DNA from: an uncultured Pseudomonadales bacterium
GTDB lineage: Bacteria; Pseudomonadota; Gammaproteobacteria; Pseudomonadales; Porticoccaceae
NCBI GenBank assembly: GCA_943846685.1
Contig: OX044363.1
Location: 1,592,001-1,656,000 of the forward strand
DNA: 64,000 bases
Direction: 5' to 3'
The notes under the pieces were generated by a model. The model made no database searches. It saw only the letters and a program-made list of their open reading frames with translations, and was not told the origin of the DNA. This document shows, piece by piece, positions 27,258-37,779 of the stretch (position 1 is its first letter; the number at the start of each line of letters is the position of its first letter). The position numbers were made by a program, and so were the translations under genes.

Positions 27258-27872
27258 TTAATCAAAAAGACCACTCTGAGTGAGTTCGAGCTGCTCGCGA
27301 ACCGGCGCAAAAGTTCTGCGATGAATCGGTGTGGCCCCTTTGCGCACCAGCGCTTCCAAATGCTGGGCTGTGCCATAACCTTTATTTTTCGCGAAACCGT
27401 AACCCGGGTAGGTTTGCTCAAAGGCTTTCATCTCGGCATCGCGGACAACCTTGGCAATAATCGATGCCGCGCTGATCACTTCGACCCGTCCGTCACCTTT
27501 CACAACAGCTTCCCCGCGATACTCCCACTGGGGTAAGCGATTGCCATCGACCGCAACAAAATCAGGCTGCTGAGAAAGCCCCATCACCGCGCGGCGCATC
27601 GCCATCAATGTCGCCTGCAATATATTAAAGCGATCGATTTCAGCCACGCTGGAACGTGCCACATACCAACAAGTGGCACGGCCAATAATATCTTTGTAGA
27701 GATTTTCCCGTTGTCGGGCAGATAGCGCTTTCGAGTCGGCCAGCCCTTCAATACCATGATCGGCGGGCAGTATTACCGCTGCAGTCACTACATCGCCGGC
27801 CAGCGGGCCACGCCCTACTTCGTCGACACCGGCGAGAAACTTAACGCCTGAGGGAGGATGCCATGCTTTCAT
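27258..27872 (-). CDS. rnhB: Ribonuclease HII
   Basis: A 204-residue enzyme that cuts RNA in RNA-DNA hybrids and single ribonucleotides in DNA. The first acidic pair is in [15 protein letters not shown], with further catalytic aspartates in LADSKALS and FVAVDGN. It lies 18 bases downstream of lpxB, the common order in Gammaproteobacteria. Normal length. Confidence 0.95.
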   Translation of the reverse strand: MKAWHPPSGVKFLAGVDEVGRGPLAGDVVTAAVILPADHGIEGLADSKALSARQRENLYKDIIGRATCWYVARSSVAEIDRFNILQATLMAMRRAVMGLSQQPDFVAVDGNRLPQWEYRGEAVVKGDGRVEVISAASIIAKVVRDAEMKAFEQTYPGYGFAKNKGYGTAQHLEALVRKGATPIHRRTFAPVREQLELTQSGLFD

Positions 27873-27890
27873 AATGCTTTCACAATAGTT

Positions 27891-29075
27891 TCATGCTTGA
27901 TCTGTAACCAAATTGGCAATAGCCGCCGCGGCACTGTCACCAGAATTTAAATTGATCTGCTCATGCAGCTGATCAAAGCGGAGTTCTAGCTGCTCACGAG
28001 TATTGCCATCCAGCGCTTTAAGCACTGCATCGGTCAAATTTTCCACAGTCGCCTGCTCCTGAATTAACTCCGGCACCAACATCTCATTGGCGAGAAGATT
28101 GGGAATAGAAATATAGGGGGTTTTTATAAACGGGCTAACCAACTTGTAGGTTAGGTTGCCCATTCGGTAGCTAACCACCATAGGCTTCTTTAACAGCATA
28201 GCTTCGAGCGCGGTGGTGCCAGAGGTCAGTAATACCGCATCGGCAGCTTCCATGGCCAGCAGCGACTGCTGTTCGATCAATTTAACCTGTAACTCAGGAC
28301 GAGTAGCTAGCATCTCTTCGAGCTGTTTATGGCGATCACTATTAGCCGCAGGAATCACAAACTGTAACTGTGGATGGCTAAGCAACAACTGTGCGGCAAC
28401 ATCGAGAAACAGCTCAGCCATTTGCTGTACTTCCCCTGAACGGCTGCCGGGCATCAGGGTCAATAGTGGTCGATCTTGATCAATACCCAGACGTTGGCGG
28501 GCCTCAGCTATATTAGGCTGTCGGGCTATCTGCCCCGCCAATGGATGTCCAACAAAGGCAACCGGCACAGCGTGCTCAAGATAAAAAGCTTCTTCAAAGG
28601 GCAACAGGCAGAGCATTAGATCAACACTGCGTTTGATATTTTTTATGCGTCCCTGACGCCAGGCCCAGACTGAGGGGCTAACATAGTGAACGGTCTTTAT
28701 GCCGGCACTGTGCAAGGCTTTTTCAATACCCAGATTAAAGTCTGGGGAATCTATACCGATAAAGGCACTGGGCGGAGTGTTTTTGTAACGCTGGACAATC
28801 TCACGGCGCATTCTGAGTAATTCAGGCAGCCGCTTAAGGGGTTCGATCAGGCCCATCACCGAGAGCCGATCCATCTGATAATGGGAGACAAAACCCTCGG
28901 CAATCATTTTAGGACCGCCGACACCCTCGAATTGGGCATTGGGATAAACACGTCTTAGGGCGCGAATTAAATCTGCACCCAGAGTATCCCCCGAGGCTTC
29001 GCCCGCCACTATGGCAAAAACAGAGCCACTAGCATCCGCTTTCGCCGACACATTATTATCACTCTGGACGCTCAT
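27891..29075 (-). CDS. lpxB: Lipid-A-disaccharide synthase
   Basis: A 394-residue GT19 glycosyltransferase that joins UDP-diacylglucosamine and lipid X to form the tetraacyl disaccharide at the inner membrane face. GEASGDTLGADLI near the N-terminus, VGHPLAG, LMPGSRSGEV and LLTSGTTALEAML are the family signatures. The first 15 residues are a polar extension not needed for the fold. It follows lpxA by three bases, so translation is probably coupled. Confidence 0.95.
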   Translation of the reverse strand: MSVQSDNNVSAKADASGSVFAIVAGEASGDTLGADLIRALRRVYPNAQFEGVGGPKMIAEGFVSHYQMDRLSVMGLIEPLKRLPELLRMRREIVQRYKNTPPSAFIGIDSPDFNLGIEKALHSAGIKTVHYVSPSVWAWRQGRIKNIKRSVDLMLCLLPFEEAFYLEHAVPVAFVGHPLAGQIARQPNIAEARQRLGIDQDRPLLTLMPGSRSGEVQQMAELFLDVAAQLLLSHPQLQFVIPAANSDRHKQLEEMLATRPELQVKLIEQQSLLAMEAADAVLLTSGTTALEAMLLKKPMVVSYRMGNLTYKLVSPFIKTPYISIPNLLANEMLVPELIQEQATVENLTDAVLKALDGNTREQLELRFDQLHEQINLNSGDSAAAAIANLVTDQA

Positions 29076-29078
29076 GAT

Positions 29079-29846
29079 TTAACGGATAATGCCGCGAGTT
29101 GAATTCTCAAGGGAGGTTAAGAACATCTTAATTGCCGGATCATCGCCGAGCTTGGCAATCGCTTTAATCGACTCATCCAACTGCAGTCCGCGACGATAGA
29201 GCAATTTGTAGGCCTGATTGGCAAGGGCAATCTGATCGGCGGTAAAACCTCGGCGCTTTAGGCCTTCGCGATTAATCGTGCGCGGTTCTGCAGGGCTGCC
29301 AAAGGCAGTCACAAAGGCAGGGATATCATGGTAGACAAAGGCTGCAGGCCCAACAAAACAGTGCGCGCCTATATGTACAAACTGGTGAACCAGCGCGTAA
29401 CCGGAGAGAATCGCCCAGTCACCAACATAGACATGACCAGAGATACTGGCGTTATTAACCAGAATAGCATGATCGCCAATAACGCAGTCATGGCCAACAT
29501 GGGCATAGGCCATAAGTAGATTATTATTACCAATAATCGTCTCGCCCTTATCCTGAATGGTGCCGCGATGGATAGTGACACCTTCGCGAATCACATTGTT
29601 ATTGCCAATAATTAATTTGGTCGGCTCATCTTTGTATTTAAGATCCGGCGTGCCGTCACCAATCGTGGAGAATTGGAAAATATGATTACCAGAGCCAATG
29701 GTAGTCGGCCCTTTGACCACCACATGGGAGGCGATATTGCAGCCTTCACCAATCTCAACATCCGCGCCAATCGTTGTCCACGGGCCAATCGTCACGTTGT
29801 CTGCGATCTTGGCGGAGGGATCAATTATGGCACTCGGATGAATCAC
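29079..29846 (-). CDS. lpxA: UDP-N-acetylglucosamine acyltransferase
   Basis: A 255-residue trimeric acyltransferase with a left-handed beta-helix of hexapeptide repeats. It adds a 3-hydroxyacyl chain to UDP-GlcNAc, the first lipid A step. The catalytic His lies in NNLLMAYAHVGHDC. The start is GTG at 29846, whose first base is the last base of the fabZ stop (TAGTG), so the two genes share a nucleotide and are translationally coupled. Confidence 0.95.
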   Translation of the reverse strand: MIHPSAIIDPSAKIADNVTIGPWTTIGADVEIGEGCNIASHVVVKGPTTIGSGNHIFQFSTIGDGTPDLKYKDEPTKLIIGNNNVIREGVTIHRGTIQDKGETIIGNNNLLMAYAHVGHDCVIGDHAILVNNASISGHVYVGDWAILSGYALVHQFVHIGAHCFVGPAAFVYHDIPAFVTAFGSPAEPRTINREGLKRRGFTADQIALANQAYKLLYRRGLQLDESIKAIAKLGDDPAIKMFLTSLENSTRGIIR

Positions 29847-30289
29847 TAAACTTTATCTCTATCTTGATAGGCACAGAGCAGAGTCGCCTCACAGACGAGC
29901 TTACCATTGACTGTAGCGCGGGTCTGAAAGCGCCAGATATGACGCTTCACCGCAACCACTTCTGACTCTAGCATCAGCTGGTCACCGGGCACTACCGGCG
30001 CTTTAAAGCGAACCTTATCGAGACCGGCAAACAGATACAGCTTGCCATCATCGGCGGTGGTATCGGTGGTGACAAAACCGAGAATTCCAGAAGCCTGAGC
30101 CAACGCCTCAACAATCATAACGCCGGGAAAAATTGGCGCACCGGGGAAATGACCATTAAACACTTCTTCATTACCGGTAATATTTTTATAGGCGACAATT
30201 TTTTCGCCCTTAACTAACTCAACCACTCTATCGACTAAAAGAAACGGATACCTGTGCGGTAACACATCCATAATTTCAGTAATATTCAT
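29846..30289 (-). CDS. fabZ: 3-hydroxyacyl-ACP dehydratase FabZ
   Basis: A 147-residue hot-dog fold dehydratase that removes water from 3-hydroxyacyl-ACP in fatty acid elongation. The catalytic His is in [13 protein letters not shown] and the Glu in [23 protein letters not shown] at 30289 is the homologous start; ATG at 30301 adds four residues and is possible. Its place between lpxD and lpxA ties hydroxyacyl-ACP use for lipid A to use for phospholipids. Confidence 0.95.
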   Translation of the reverse strand: MNITEIMDVLPHRYPFLLVDRVVELVKGEKIVAYKNITGNEEVFNGHFPGAPIFPGVMIVEALAQASGILGFVTTDTTADDGKLYLFAGLDKVRFKAPVVPGDQLMLESEVVAVKRHIWRFQTRATVNGKLVCEATLLCAYQDRDKV

Positions 30290-30384
30290 TGCGCATTCCA
30301 TTTGAATTAATAATTAATCTTGTTAGACACTTGTTACACAGAACTCAGCTAACACCGCCAGCAGCGGCTTTTAGAGGTTCTTTA

Positions 30385-31428
30385 CTATTGTTTTTTTTCT
30401 AATGCTTTTAGTCTGCGGGCCATACTGTCCAGCTGCGAGATTCTAACAGCATTTTTACGCCATTCCCGAGTTTCCATCAATGGCATAACTGCTGAAAAAG
30501 CACCGGGCTTGTCAATTGACTTAGTCACCAGTGAACGCGCCATGATATGCACATTATCACAGATATTGACATGACCGACCACACAGGCGTCTCCGGCAAA
30601 AATACAGTTACGACCAATGGTTGCGCTACCAGCAACAGCAGAATAAGCTGCCATAGCAGTGTTATCGCCAATAACCACATTGTGGGCAATCTGCACATGA
30701 TTATCGATAATCACGCCATTGCCTATACGCGTATCACCCAGCGCACCGCGATCAATGGTTGAACAGGCACCGATTTCAACATTGTCACCGATCACCACGC
30801 CGCCAATCTGATAAATTTTCTGCCAGCTGCCGGTTCCGGTTGGCGCAAAGCCAAAACCATCGGCACCAATCACAGCACCACTGTGCAGAGTTGCCCTACA
30901 GCCAATACTGACATCATGATAGATTGACACATTGGCGCAAATTCGCGCACCCTCACCAAGCTGACTGCGAGCTCCAATAGTGCTGCCAGCACCCAGATAG
31001 CAGTCGGCACCGATAATCGCATCGGCTTCGATAACCACATTCGGACCAATGGCAACATTGGCACCGATTTGTGCAGTCTTATCAACAACCGCCGAGGGAT
31101 GAATTCCAGGGACTAATGTAGGAGCAGGATCAAACCATTGAGAAATTTGTGCATAACCCAGATAGGGATTATCCAATAACAGCAGTGCTCCGCTATAACT
31201 ACCTGCGGTAGATTGGCTCTCATCTATATGCTTAGCAGAGAGAATAACTGCCTCGGCACTACTGTCAGCCAATTGGCTTACGTACTTCTCATTTGCCAAA
31301 AATGCCAGCTCACCAGAGCCAGCATTTAACAGCGTGTTTAAACCACTTATTCGCGTTTGTGAATCGCCACGTAGCTCTGCATTGAGAAACTCAGCGATTT
31401 CGCCCAACGAAAAGCTTTTATTACTCAT
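30385..31428 (-). CDS. lpxD: UDP-3-O-(3-hydroxyacyl)glucosamine N-acyltransferase
   Basis: A 347-residue trimeric acyltransferase with an N-terminal uridine-binding domain (about 1-100), a long hexapeptide-repeat beta-helix and a C-terminal helix (ISQLDSMARRLKALEKKQ). It adds the second hydroxyacyl chain in lipid A synthesis. The catalytic His is in DNHVQIAHNVVIG. It follows the skp-like gene by six bases. The 95-base gap to fabZ shows no clear promoter or terminator. Confidence 0.95.
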   Translation of the reverse strand: MSNKSFSLGEIAEFLNAELRGDSQTRISGLNTLLNAGSGELAFLANEKYVSQLADSSAEAVILSAKHIDESQSTAGSYSGALLLLDNPYLGYAQISQWFDPAPTLVPGIHPSAVVDKTAQIGANVAIGPNVVIEADAIIGADCYLGAGSTIGARSQLGEGARICANVSIYHDVSIGCRATLHSGAVIGADGFGFAPTGTGSWQKIYQIGGVVIGDNVEIGACSTIDRGALGDTRIGNGVIIDNHVQIAHNVVIGDNTAMAAYSAVAGSATIGRNCIFAGDACVVGHVNICDNVHIMARSLVTKSIDKPGAFSAVMPLMETREWRKNAVRISQLDSMARRLKALEKKQ

Positions 31429-31434
31429 GGGGTT

Positions 31435-31959
31435 TTACTTTGTCATCTTGTTTAGACGATCAGCAACCTTGGCGGTGAGATTGCTCTCTTGGCCAGCGAT
31501 CAAAACAGCATCAGCGCGAAGAAGAATAGTTACGCCCTCCTCCTTAACTACTGCGGTTAGAGCTTCCTGAGCCTTGGGACCCAATTCCTGCATAATCTGC
31601 TGCTCTAACTGCTTCTGCTCGGCCTGAATTTTTTGACGGGCTAATTCGGCATCCGCTTTAACATATTCCATTTTTTTCTGGTGACTTTGCGCTTGCTCCT
31701 GAGACCAGGTCAGGCGCTTAGTTTCAGCTTCTTTACCCAGCGACTGATAATCAGCCACAGAGCTTTCAAATTTGGCTTTAAGGGCAACAAAATCCGCATT
31801 GGTCTGAGCCTGTTTTATGCGTTCCTGAGCGGCATTGGAGCCAAAGATCGCCTGAGCAACATCAACAACAGCAATTTTAGACTCAGCTACAGAAGCCACA
31901 GAAAAACTCGCGGCCATAGTGGCGACTAAAACCAAACAAAGTACTTTCAAATTACGCAA
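31435..31959 (-). CDS. skp: Periplasmic chaperone Skp/OmpH family
   Basis: A 174-residue protein with a signal peptide (cut near ASVAES, about residue 26) and a long charged alpha-helical region (about 50-130) that would form the tentacles of the trimeric jellyfish-shaped chaperone. It carries unfolded outer-membrane proteins to the Bam complex, whose core BamA is encoded just upstream. Sequence is fairly divergent from E. coli Skp, as usual for the family. Confidence 0.9.
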   Translation of the reverse strand: MRNLKVLCLVLVATMAASFSVASVAESKIAVVDVAQAIFGSNAAQERIKQAQTNADFVALKAKFESSVADYQSLGKEAETKRLTWSQEQAQSHQKKMEYVKADAELARQKIQAEQKQLEQQIMQELGPKAQEALTAVVKEEGVTILLRADAVLIAGQESNLTAKVADRLNKMTK

Positions 31960-31990
31960 AATATATCTCCCAACTATTTATAATTAATAA

Positions 31991-34339
31991 TTAAAATTGA
32001 TTACCCAGCGAGAACTGGAACACTTCAGTCTCATCGAATTCATTTGAGTTTAATGGCTTGGAAAAACTAAAGGTAATTGGACCAAAACCACTTAACCAGG
32101 TTGCACCTAAACCAACTGAATATCGCAACTCACCAACATCTGGCTTGAAGCAATTAGCCTGTGACTCACCACATTTGGTGTTAAATATATTACCAGCATC
32201 GAAAAAGAATGTGGATTGCACTGAGCGCTGGTCTTTAATAAAGGGTAGCGGGAAGATCACTTCCGCACCAAACTCGATCTGTACATTGCCACCAATTGGA
32301 TCTGGATCATCGAAAAAAGCTGTAGTACAGGGAGGATCCATCAGATTACAGGGAGTATCCTGAGGGCCGAGCGTGTTGCGCTTAAAGCCACGCACCGAAC
32401 CAAAACCACCGCCGTAAAAGTTCTTAAAGAACGGCATCTGAGTAGTATTGCCATAGGACTCACCATAGCCGAGGTCAGTTCTTAATTTAAGTGTCAGACT
32501 GCGGTACAGAGGACGTAGATGCTGAGCAGAATAAGTCGTTTTGAAATATTCCAGCCCGGAACCGGGTAGCGTAATATCAAGACCTAAACGCTGAGAAGTA
32601 CCTCTGGTAGCAAACACACCGCGGTTAAGCGTCGACTTAACCCAGTTGATATTGGCATTAAAGACATCAAACTGCGAACCATTACCCGAGACAAAATCGG
32701 AGATTTCTTTAGAGGCAAAGGAACCGGTCTCAAGATCTAAATTCTCATAACCCAGACCAAAGCCGATACGCTGTATTTCAGAGACTGGATAGCTCCAGTT
32801 AACCGATGCACCGTAGGTGTTGGTTGAGAAGCTGGCAACATTGATCTCATCGTAGTCAGTTTCACGGGCAAACAGATTGTAGCCGACACTTACCCCATCA
32901 ACGGTAAAATAGGGTTCGGAATAACTAAAATTGAGAGAGCTCTGGTAGGTGCTTCGGTTAATACCAACACCTACTTTCTTACCCGTACCGAGGAAATTAT
33001 TTTCACTGAGGTTGGCGCCGATAATCAGGCCCGTGCCCTGGGCGAAACCTACACTGGCGCCAATCGAACCGGAAGGCTGCTCTTCAACTGAGAAGACCAC
33101 ATCAATCTGGTCATTGGTACCGGCAACCGGGATATTTTCAACATTAACTTCCTTAAAGAAGCCAAGACGCTCAAGACGTACCTTGGACATTTCAATCAAT
33201 GCGTTATTGGCTGATGCCGATTCCATCTGACGCATTTCACGGCGCAGAACGCCGTCGGCAGTCTTGGTATTGCCGCGAAATTCAACACGTCGCACATAGG
33301 CACGCATACCGGGCTTAATCAGATAGGTGACCTTGGCGGTGTTATCTTCTTCATTGACTTCGGGAAAGCCCTGAACTTCGGCAAAGGTATAGCCTTCATT
33401 GCCGAGACGGCGGGTTATATATTCATTCGAGGTGGTCATCAATGTCTGCGAGAAGGTCATACCCTCTTTAAGGATAATCATCGCGCGAATATGCTCTTCT
33501 GGAACAACCATCTCACCGGCCAATTCAACTTCATTGACCTTGAAGACATCGCCCTCAGTAATATTGATGGTGATATAGACAGACTCTTTTTCCGGACTGA
33601 TCGATACCTGAGTCGATTCCACAGCAAACTGTAGGTAGCCGCGATCCAGATACCAAGACTCCAGAGTCTCTAAATCACCAGAGAGTTTTTCACGGGCGTA
33701 TTTATCATTGCTGCTAATCCACGACCAAAAACCCGTGGTTTTTTGTTCAAAGGACTCAAATAGTTCCTCTTCACTGAAATGCTTATTACCGACTATATTG
33801 ATATGTCTGATCTTGGCGACATCGCCCTCATCAATATTGATATTCACCGCAACGCGATTGCGCGGCAACTGTTTGACCTCAGTCTCTACCAATGCGCCAT
33901 AACGCCCCTGAGAGACATACTGTCGCTGTAACTCCTGAGTCATACCCTCAAGAATCACCTGGCGAAAAATCTGACCCTCAGCCAGACCATTGTCGCGCAG
34001 TGCACTGAGCAGCTGATCAGTTTCGATCGCCTTATTGCCGTCGAGATTAATTTCAGTCACCGCCGGACGCTCTGCCAGAGCGATTACCAACACCCCGTTC
34101 TCACGGGCCATAACAACATCGGAAAAATAGCCGGTGCGAAACAGTGAGCGGGTTGCCTCTTGAATAGCCGGCTGATCGATCAGATCGCCGACACTAATCG
34201 GCAGTGCCGCAAACACAGTACCCGCCGAAACCCTCTGCAGGCCTTCAATACGAATATCATCAACTTGGAAAACCGCCGCGTAAACTGATGCGGAAAAGGA
34301 AAAAAGGGCAATAAGAATGCCGCTCAAAAATTGCTTCAT
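31991..34339 (-). CDS. bamA: Outer membrane protein assembly factor BamA
   Basis: A 782-residue Omp85 protein. A signal peptide (cut near SVYA-AVF) is followed by five POTRA domains (about 22-420) and a 16-stranded beta-barrel. The conserved VRGF motif of loop 6 is present (GSVRGFKRN), and the protein ends in phenylalanine (SLGNQF), the usual barrel-insertion signal. It inserts beta-barrel proteins into the outer membrane. MKQFLSGIL at 34339 starts the signal peptide properly; the ATG at 34357 is less likely. Confidence 0.96.
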   Translation of the reverse strand: MKQFLSGILIALFSFSASVYAAVFQVDDIRIEGLQRVSAGTVFAALPISVGDLIDQPAIQEATRSLFRTGYFSDVVMARENGVLVIALAERPAVTEINLDGNKAIETDQLLSALRDNGLAEGQIFRQVILEGMTQELQRQYVSQGRYGALVETEVKQLPRNRVAVNINIDEGDVAKIRHINIVGNKHFSEEELFESFEQKTTGFWSWISSNDKYAREKLSGDLETLESWYLDRGYLQFAVESTQVSISPEKESVYITINITEGDVFKVNEVELAGEMVVPEEHIRAMIILKEGMTFSQTLMTTSNEYITRRLGNEGYTFAEVQGFPEVNEEDNTAKVTYLIKPGMRAYVRRVEFRGNTKTADGVLRREMRQMESASANNALIEMSKVRLERLGFFKEVNVENIPVAGTNDQIDVVFSVEEQPSGSIGASVGFAQGTGLIIGANLSENNFLGTGKKVGVGINRSTYQSSLNFSYSEPYFTVDGVSVGYNLFARETDYDEINVASFSTNTYGASVNWSYPVSEIQRIGFGLGYENLDLETGSFASKEISDFVSGNGSQFDVFNANINWVKSTLNRGVFATRGTSQRLGLDITLPGSGLEYFKTTYSAQHLRPLYRSLTLKLRTDLGYGESYGNTTQMPFFKNFYGGGFGSVRGFKRNTLGPQDTPCNLMDPPCTTAFFDDPDPIGGNVQIEFGAEVIFPLPFIKDQRSVQSTFFFDAGNIFNTKCGESQANCFKPDVGELRYSVGLGATWLSGFGPITFSFSKPLNSNEFDETEVFQFSLGNQF

Positions 34340-34380
34340 GTAATTATTAAAATCCAATTTTTAGTTATCTTTAAGCGACG

Positions 34381-35742
34381 TTAAAAAGATCGCATAACAT
34401 CATTATATGTAGCAAATACCATTAACCCCATCAGCATAAAGAAGCCAACTTTATACCCCACCAGTTGCACGCTATCGGAAACTGGAGAACCTTTAACTAT
34501 CTCAATCAGATAGTAAACCAGATGGCCACCATCCAACACAGGAATTGGCAATAGGTTCATTACGCCAAGCATTATACTGAGAATAGCGATAAAGCGAATA
34601 AAATTGTCGAATCCAGATTTCGCCGTGTCACCGGCAACCTTGGCAATAGTGATTGGGCCGCTGAGATTCTTTGGCGAAAGCTCGCCCACCAACAACTTAC
34701 CTATAGATTCCAAGACAAAGAAACTGGTATCTACGGTCTCGCTTGCAGCGCGAAATAGCGCACTCAGCGGGTTGTGATCAATATTGCGCAGCAACGCCTC
34801 CGGGTAGCGACCCACCGAAGAGAGCTGAACACCCAACTGCCCTACCTGCTCTCCATCTCGTTCAACCAAGCGCGGAGTCACCGCAATAGTGAGCTGCTGA
34901 CCTTCTTCGCGCTCAACAAGCAGCTCAACACTGCTGCCGGGACTGGCAGCAATGGTGTTAATAAAAGTTTCGATACTGGTGATATTGATATTATTGATCG
35001 CCAACAGACGATCCTCTGCACGCAATCCGGCAGCATAACCTGCGCCATCTTCGGAGACCGCCACCAAGCTGAGGGACTCGAGTTCAAAGGGCGGCTGAAT
35101 GCCCAGCTCACGAAGTGGCGATGGTTCTTCAGCATCGCGCAGCCATTTATCGACCGGTACCAGCAGCTGGTATTGAATAGTGGAATCTGGGTAGGTCACG
35201 GTAAAGGGAATCTCACCGCTGGTGCCTATAAAGCCAAATAGCTGTCGCGTCGCGGCACTCCAGGTAGCCGTTGCAACACCGTCGACGGCAATAATCTCAG
35301 TGCCTGACTCAAATCCGGACTGAGCGGCCAGAGAGTCAGCTTTAACATCCCCAGCCACGGGCGCTAGACCGCGCTCGCCAGCTAAGAATACAATCCAAAA
35401 GGCGACTAGAGCGAGCAAGAAATTGGCTGCAGGGCCGGCGGCTACAATGGCTATACGCTGCCATACGCTTTTGCGGGAGAAAGCAAAGGGAAGATCTTCT
35501 TCCGCAACATTGCCCTCACGCTCATCAACCATCTTTACATAGCCACCGAGTGGCAGCGCGGCGATCACAAACTCAGTATCCTGAGCATCACGCCAGCGCA
35601 GCAGCGGAGTACCAAAACCGATAGAGAATTTCTGGACTTTTACACCGCAGCGGCGTGCCACCCAAAAATGCCCGAACTCGTGAAAACTAACCAATACACC
35701 CAGGGCAATAAGGGTAAAAAAGATTGTCTGTAGGATATCCAT
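34381..35742 (-). CDS. rseP: Site-2 intramembrane protease RseP
   Basis: A 453-residue inner-membrane zinc protease. The HEFGH metal site (H21, E22, H25) is in the first helix, the third ligand is in NLLPIPVLDGGHLV near the C-terminus, and two PDZ domains lie between. RseP cleaves the anti-sigma factor RseA after DegS and so releases sigma-E, and it also clears signal peptides. It sits between dxr and bamA, whose products it helps monitor. Confidence 0.95.
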   Translation of the reverse strand: MDILQTIFFTLIALGVLVSFHEFGHFWVARRCGVKVQKFSIGFGTPLLRWRDAQDTEFVIAALPLGGYVKMVDEREGNVAEEDLPFAFSRKSVWQRIAIVAAGPAANFLLALVAFWIVFLAGERGLAPVAGDVKADSLAAQSGFESGTEIIAVDGVATATWSAATRQLFGFIGTSGEIPFTVTYPDSTIQYQLLVPVDKWLRDAEEPSPLRELGIQPPFELESLSLVAVSEDGAGYAAGLRAEDRLLAINNINITSIETFINTIAASPGSSVELLVEREEGQQLTIAVTPRLVERDGEQVGQLGVQLSSVGRYPEALLRNIDHNPLSALFRAASETVDTSFFVLESIGKLLVGELSPKNLSGPITIAKVAGDTAKSGFDNFIRFIAILSIMLGVMNLLPIPVLDGGHLVYYLIEIVKGSPVSDSVQLVGYKVGFFMLMGLMVFATYNDVMRSF

Positions 35743-35745
35743 AAC

Positions 35746-36927
35746 TTACTTCTCCAGCCTTTTTATATAAGCACTACTATACAGGCGCGCCTGCTCGTCG
35801 GACTCTTGGACTGCAGCCAACGATTGTGGTTCAGTTAAAATCTGACCATTTAAGGTTTGCTCTACAACTGCGGCGATCTGCATAAAGCTGATGCGCTGAT
35901 CGAGAAATGCCTGCACGGCTATTTCATTGGCTGCGTTGAGAATGGCCGGCGCATTTTTACCCGCTGCGGCAGCCGCAATAGCCATCGCCAGACAGGGAAA
36001 ACTGTCAAGATCGGGCTTTTCGAAATTGAGTTGGGCGACTTCAAAGAGATCTAGGTCTGCGACACCCGTATCAATCCGCTCCGGCCAGGCCAGTGCATGG
36101 GCAATCGGTGTGCGCATATCCGGATTACCTAGCTGCGCCAATACAGAGCCATCGATGTACTGCACCAATGAGTGGATAACACTCTGGGGATGCACCACCA
36201 CCTCAATCTGAGAGGCTGGCATATCAAATAACCAGCAGGCCTCGATAAGCTCAAGGCCCTTATTCATCAATGTCGCTGAATCAACGGAAATCTTGCGCCC
36301 CATACTCCAGTTTGGATGGGCACAGGCCTGATCGGGGGTCACCGACTGCATCTGTTCAGCCGACCAGCCGCGGAAGGGTCCACCAGAGGCTGAGAGCAGT
36401 AGTTTCTTCACGCCACTTCTATCAGCTGACGAGTTAAAATCTTCTGGTAAGCACTGAAAAATAGCATTGTGCTCACTATCTATAGGTAATAAAAGAGAAC
36501 CGGAGTCAGCGACCGCCTGCATAAACAGACCGCCGGCCATCACCAGAGACTCTTTATTGGCGAGAAGGATTTTCTTACCGGCCTGAACCGCAGCCAGAGT
36601 TGGCACCAATCCGGCGGCACCGACAATAGCTGCCATCACTGTATCTACAGCTGTATCACTGGCAACCGCACAGAGAGAATCCCTACCCCATAAAACTTGC
36701 GTTTTGGAGCCGCTACTTTTTAATAGAGATTGCAGTCGAGAAGCCGACTGTGAATCGCCAACAACCGCATACTGAGGATTAAACTGTTGGCACTGAGCGG
36801 CTAACTTATCTACCTGACTGTGAGCGGTCAGGGCAAAAACACGGTACTTGTTCGGATGACGGGCAATAACATCCAGTGTGCTAACACCAATCGATCCTGT
36901 CGCACCAAGCAAGGTGATAGTTTGCAT
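35746..36927 (-). CDS. dxr: 1-deoxy-D-xylulose 5-phosphate reductoisomerase
   Basis: A 393-residue NADPH enzyme that converts DXP to MEP, the committed step of the non-mevalonate isoprenoid pathway. The NADPH loop [11 protein letters not shown] is at 8-18; NKESLVMAG, the substrate-loop [10 protein letters not shown] and metal ligands in the middle domain are all present. It lies three bases from both neighbours, cdsA and rseP, so it is part of one transcript. Confidence 0.96.
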   Translation of the reverse strand: MQTITLLGATGSIGVSTLDVIARHPNKYRVFALTAHSQVDKLAAQCQQFNPQYAVVGDSQSASRLQSLLKSSGSKTQVLWGRDSLCAVASDTAVDTVMAAIVGAAGLVPTLAAVQAGKKILLANKESLVMAGGLFMQAVADSGSLLLPIDSEHNAIFQCLPEDFNSSADRSGVKKLLLSASGGPFRGWSAEQMQSVTPDQACAHPNWSMGRKISVDSATLMNKGLELIEACWLFDMPASQIEVVVHPQSVIHSLVQYIDGSVLAQLGNPDMRTPIAHALAWPERIDTGVADLDLFEVAQLNFEKPDLDSFPCLAMAIAAAAAGKNAPAILNAANEIAVQAFLDQRISFMQIAAVVEQTLNGQILTEPQSLAAVQESDEQARLYSSAYIKRLEK

Positions 36928-36930
36928 AAA

Positions 36931-37779
36931 TCAGAGCGGGCTCATTAGTAAGTACAGTAGTATAAATAGCGGCAGCGCAGCCATCAGGCCATCGATACGA
37001 TCCAGAATACCACCATGTCCGGGCAGAATCTGGCTGCTGTCTTTAACCCCCTGATGGCGCTTGAGCATACTTTCAAAAAGATCGCCCAATACCGAGTATA
37101 GAGAGACGGGAATAATTAACAGCAGCAAAGCTGTTAGGGAAACACCAACCGGCATAAATAACATCAACGCGGCAATTAATATCAGCTGAAACGAAAGCCC
37201 ACCAAAGAAGCCTTCCCAGGTCTTACCAGGACTAACCACCGGTGCCAGCTTATGCTTGCCAAATAAATTGCCCGCCACATAGCCGCCTATATCGGCCAGC
37301 GAGACAATCGCCACCGCCAGCAGCAACAACCATTGACCCTGAGGCTGATGGATTATTAACACAATTGATAACCAGGTAGCGGCCAACAACAGCAGCCCCA
37401 ATACAGCAAGCACTGGCTTGGCAGCCCAGATTATCGCGCTTGAAGGATAACCCTGAACCCAGAGAAATATAATTGCCCAGAGAATCGATGCTAGCAGCAT
37501 AAGCTGCTGGCCTCTGTGCATATCGAGGGACTCAAGACTATCGACACTATTAAAAAGGTTAAGCCAGAATGCGCCACCGGCCAGAGATAACAGAAGTGCC
37601 GAGAGATAAAAGAATTTACTCGCAGCAGTTTTAATGGCGTTTAAATTGGTCCATTCCCAACCGGCAAGCATAACCACAGGCACCACCGCCACACAGAACC
37701 ACAGTGGATCTAAATTAAAAAGCAGCAATAAAAAACCAGCCACGAGCATGACTGCTGTCATTAATCGCTGTTTAAGCAC
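36931..37779 (-). CDS. cdsA: Phosphatidate cytidylyltransferase
   Basis: A 282-residue polytopic enzyme that makes CDP-diacylglycerol for all phospholipids. The signature SPGKTWEGFFGG and the C-terminal LKRHQGVKDSSQILPGHGGILDRIDG are present, along with about eight membrane segments. The frame is open far upstream, but that part is out-of-frame uppS sequence. The start is GTG at 37779 (VLKQRLMTAVM, the family N-terminus) with GAGGAG nine bases before. It overlaps the uppS stop by eight bases. Confidence 0.93.
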   Translation of the reverse strand: MLKQRLMTAVMLVAGFLLLLFNLDPLWFCVAVVPVVMLAGWEWTNLNAIKTAASKFFYLSALLLSLAGGAFWLNLFNSVDSLESLDMHRGQQLMLLASILWAIIFLWVQGYPSSAIIWAAKPVLAVLGLLLLAATWLSIVLIIHQPQGQWLLLLAVAIVSLADIGGYVAGNLFGKHKLAPVVSPGKTWEGFFGGLSFQLILIAALMLFMPVGVSLTALLLLIIPVSLYSVLGDLFESMLKRHQGVKDSSQILPGHGGILDRIDGLMAALPLFILLYLLMSPL